From: Saprospiraceae bacterium
Lineage (GTDB): Bacteria; Bacteroidota; Bacteroidia; Chitinophagales; Saprospiraceae
Assembly: GCA_015494245.1 (NCBI GenBank)
Contig: WGBN01000400.1
Location: 1 to 7,005, forward strand
Direction: 5' to 3'
Length of the DNA stretch: 7,005 nucleotides
Under the pieces are notes generated by a model. That model saw only the letters and a list, made by a program, of their open reading frames with translations. It searched no databases and was not told the DNA's origin. The first letter of the stretch is position 1; each line of letters opens with the position of its first letter. The position numbers and the translations under genes were made by a program. Below, one piece after another: positions 6,319 to 7,005 of the stretch.

Positions 6319-7005
6319 TTAATTGGTTTTTGCTTGTGCATCATCACGTACAGGCAAAGAAAATTCAGCTCCATCCTTCTTCAAAGCAAATTGCCTGATA
6401 ATCAAGCGATTTGCTTTTTCGTAAGTCAGATAGCGCATCATCCAGTTGACACCTACCATGAGGCGGTTTTTAAATCCCGTAATGGAAAACAAATGTACCG
6501 TTGACCACAGCAGCCAGGCAATCCAACCCTTTAATTTGATCTTTCCAATCTCAGCTACAGCCCTGTTTTTCCCAATGGTCGCCATGCTGCCTTTATCCCG
6601 ATAGGCAAAGGGGCGAAGAAACGTTCCCCTATCTATAAGAGCCAGCAAGTTTTTCGCCAACAAACGGCCCTGCTGTATAGCTACAGGAGCTAACATGGGG
6701 TGACCGTAAGGATATTTTTCAACACACATGGCAGCAACATCTCCAATGGCAAAGATGCGCTCATAGCCTTCTATCCGATTGTACTGATCTACTTTAATGC
6801 GGCCGCCTTTTTGTAATTCTACGTTCAAGAGGCCTTGGGGAAAACCAGCCTTCACTCCTGCCGTCCAGACCAACGCACGCGCAAAAAGAGACTCGCCTGA
6901 AGCCAGAGAAACCTTAAGCCCATCGTAATCCTTCACAGGTGTATCGAGCATCACTTCTACCTCTAATTGTTTCAATACCCGTAAAGCATAGGTTGAAGAT
7001 TGCTC
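6319..7005 (-). CDS. ndh: Type II NADH dehydrogenase (NDH-2), C-terminal half, cut by window edge
   Basis: The frame is open to the window edge; 228 residues and the stop codon are visible, roughly the C-terminal half of a family usually a little over 400 residues long. The TTG at 6975 lies inside the frame and is not a likely start. NDH-2 is a single-subunit peripheral membrane flavoenzyme that passes electrons from NADH to quinone without pumping protons. Counting from the first visible residue: WTAGVK (47-52) is the conserved end of the NAD-binding domain, RIFAIGDVAA (83-92) is the FAD-contacting Gly-Asp motif, and HPMLAPVAIQQG (102-113) is the conserved segment near the flavin and quinone. 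DKGSMATIGKNRAVAEI (137-153) and the aromatic segment GWIAWLLWSTVHLFSI (160-175), followed by NRLMVGVNWMMRYLTYEKANRLI, match the C-terminal membrane-anchoring part of NDH-2. The copper ATPase gene starts 66 bp downstream on the same strand with no obvious terminator between, so co-transcription is possible. A related NAD(P)/FAD pyridine oxidoreductase is the only serious alternative. Confidence 0.9.
   Translation of the reverse strand, partial: EQSSTYALRVLKQLEVEVMLDTPVKDYDGLKVSLASGESLFARALVWTAGVKAGFPQGLLNVELQKGGRIKVDQYNRIEGYERIFAIGDVAAMCVEKYPYGHPMLAPVAIQQGRLLAKNLLALIDRGTFLRPFAYRDKGSMATIGKNRAVAEIGKIKLKGWIAWLLWSTVHLFSITGFKNRLMVGVNWMMRYLTYEKANRLIIRQFALKKDGAEFSLPVRDDAQAKTN

Noticed and set aside
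5920..6504. Plus-strand open frame with Phe-Met repeats (FMPFMTFMTF)
   Set aside because: The repeat peptide is simply the reverse complement of the GHE/GHK array, and the frame runs across the ndh-copB gap.
1..7005. A novel defence or mobile system
   Set aside because: No nuclease, helicase, transposase, integrase, reverse transcriptase, toxin-antitoxin pair or repeat-spacer array is visible; the genes are respiration, metal export, transport and secretion.

Overview
The window most likely comes from a member of the Bacteroidota. Three observations support this: a secreted protein with a C-terminal type IX secretion (T9SS) type A sorting domain, a near-perfect Bacteroidota promoter (TTTG, 19 bp, TACCTTTG) upstream of the permease gene, and no Shine-Dalgarno sequence before any visible start codon. 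The genus cannot be fixed from the sequence. A Saprospirales/Chitinophagales-like environmental bacterium would fit, but that is inference.

All four genes lie on the minus strand, so transcription runs from high to low coordinates. Right to left they are: (1) the C-terminal half of a type II NADH dehydrogenase, cut by the window edge (6319-7005); (2) a CopB-type (CPH motif) copper P-type ATPase with an N-terminal CxxC heavy-metal domain and a Gly-His-Glu/Lys repeat linker (3988-6252); (3) an APC-superfamily permease with a C-terminal soluble alpha/beta domain, behind its own predicted promoter (2110-3891); (4) a secreted, T9SS-sorted protein with a probable (beta/alpha)8 glycosidase-like core (149-1999). 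The left end (1-148) has no gene but holds a 16-bp direct repeat with a 19-bp period.

No single pathway joins the genes. ndh and the copper ATPase are 66 bp apart and may be co-transcribed; respiratory electron input and copper export are a plausible pair at the inner membrane. The permease is probably a separate transcription unit. The secreted protein may act outside the cell on glycans. No gap between genes exceeds 148 bp. I found no RNA gene, insertion sequence, CRISPR array, phage or defence gene, and no clear undescribed multi-gene system. The points most worth a second look are the family-less secreted glycosidase-like protein, the 9-bp minisatellite coding the His-rich linker, the His replacing Pro in the ATPase HP motif, and the uncharacterised C-terminal domain of the permease.
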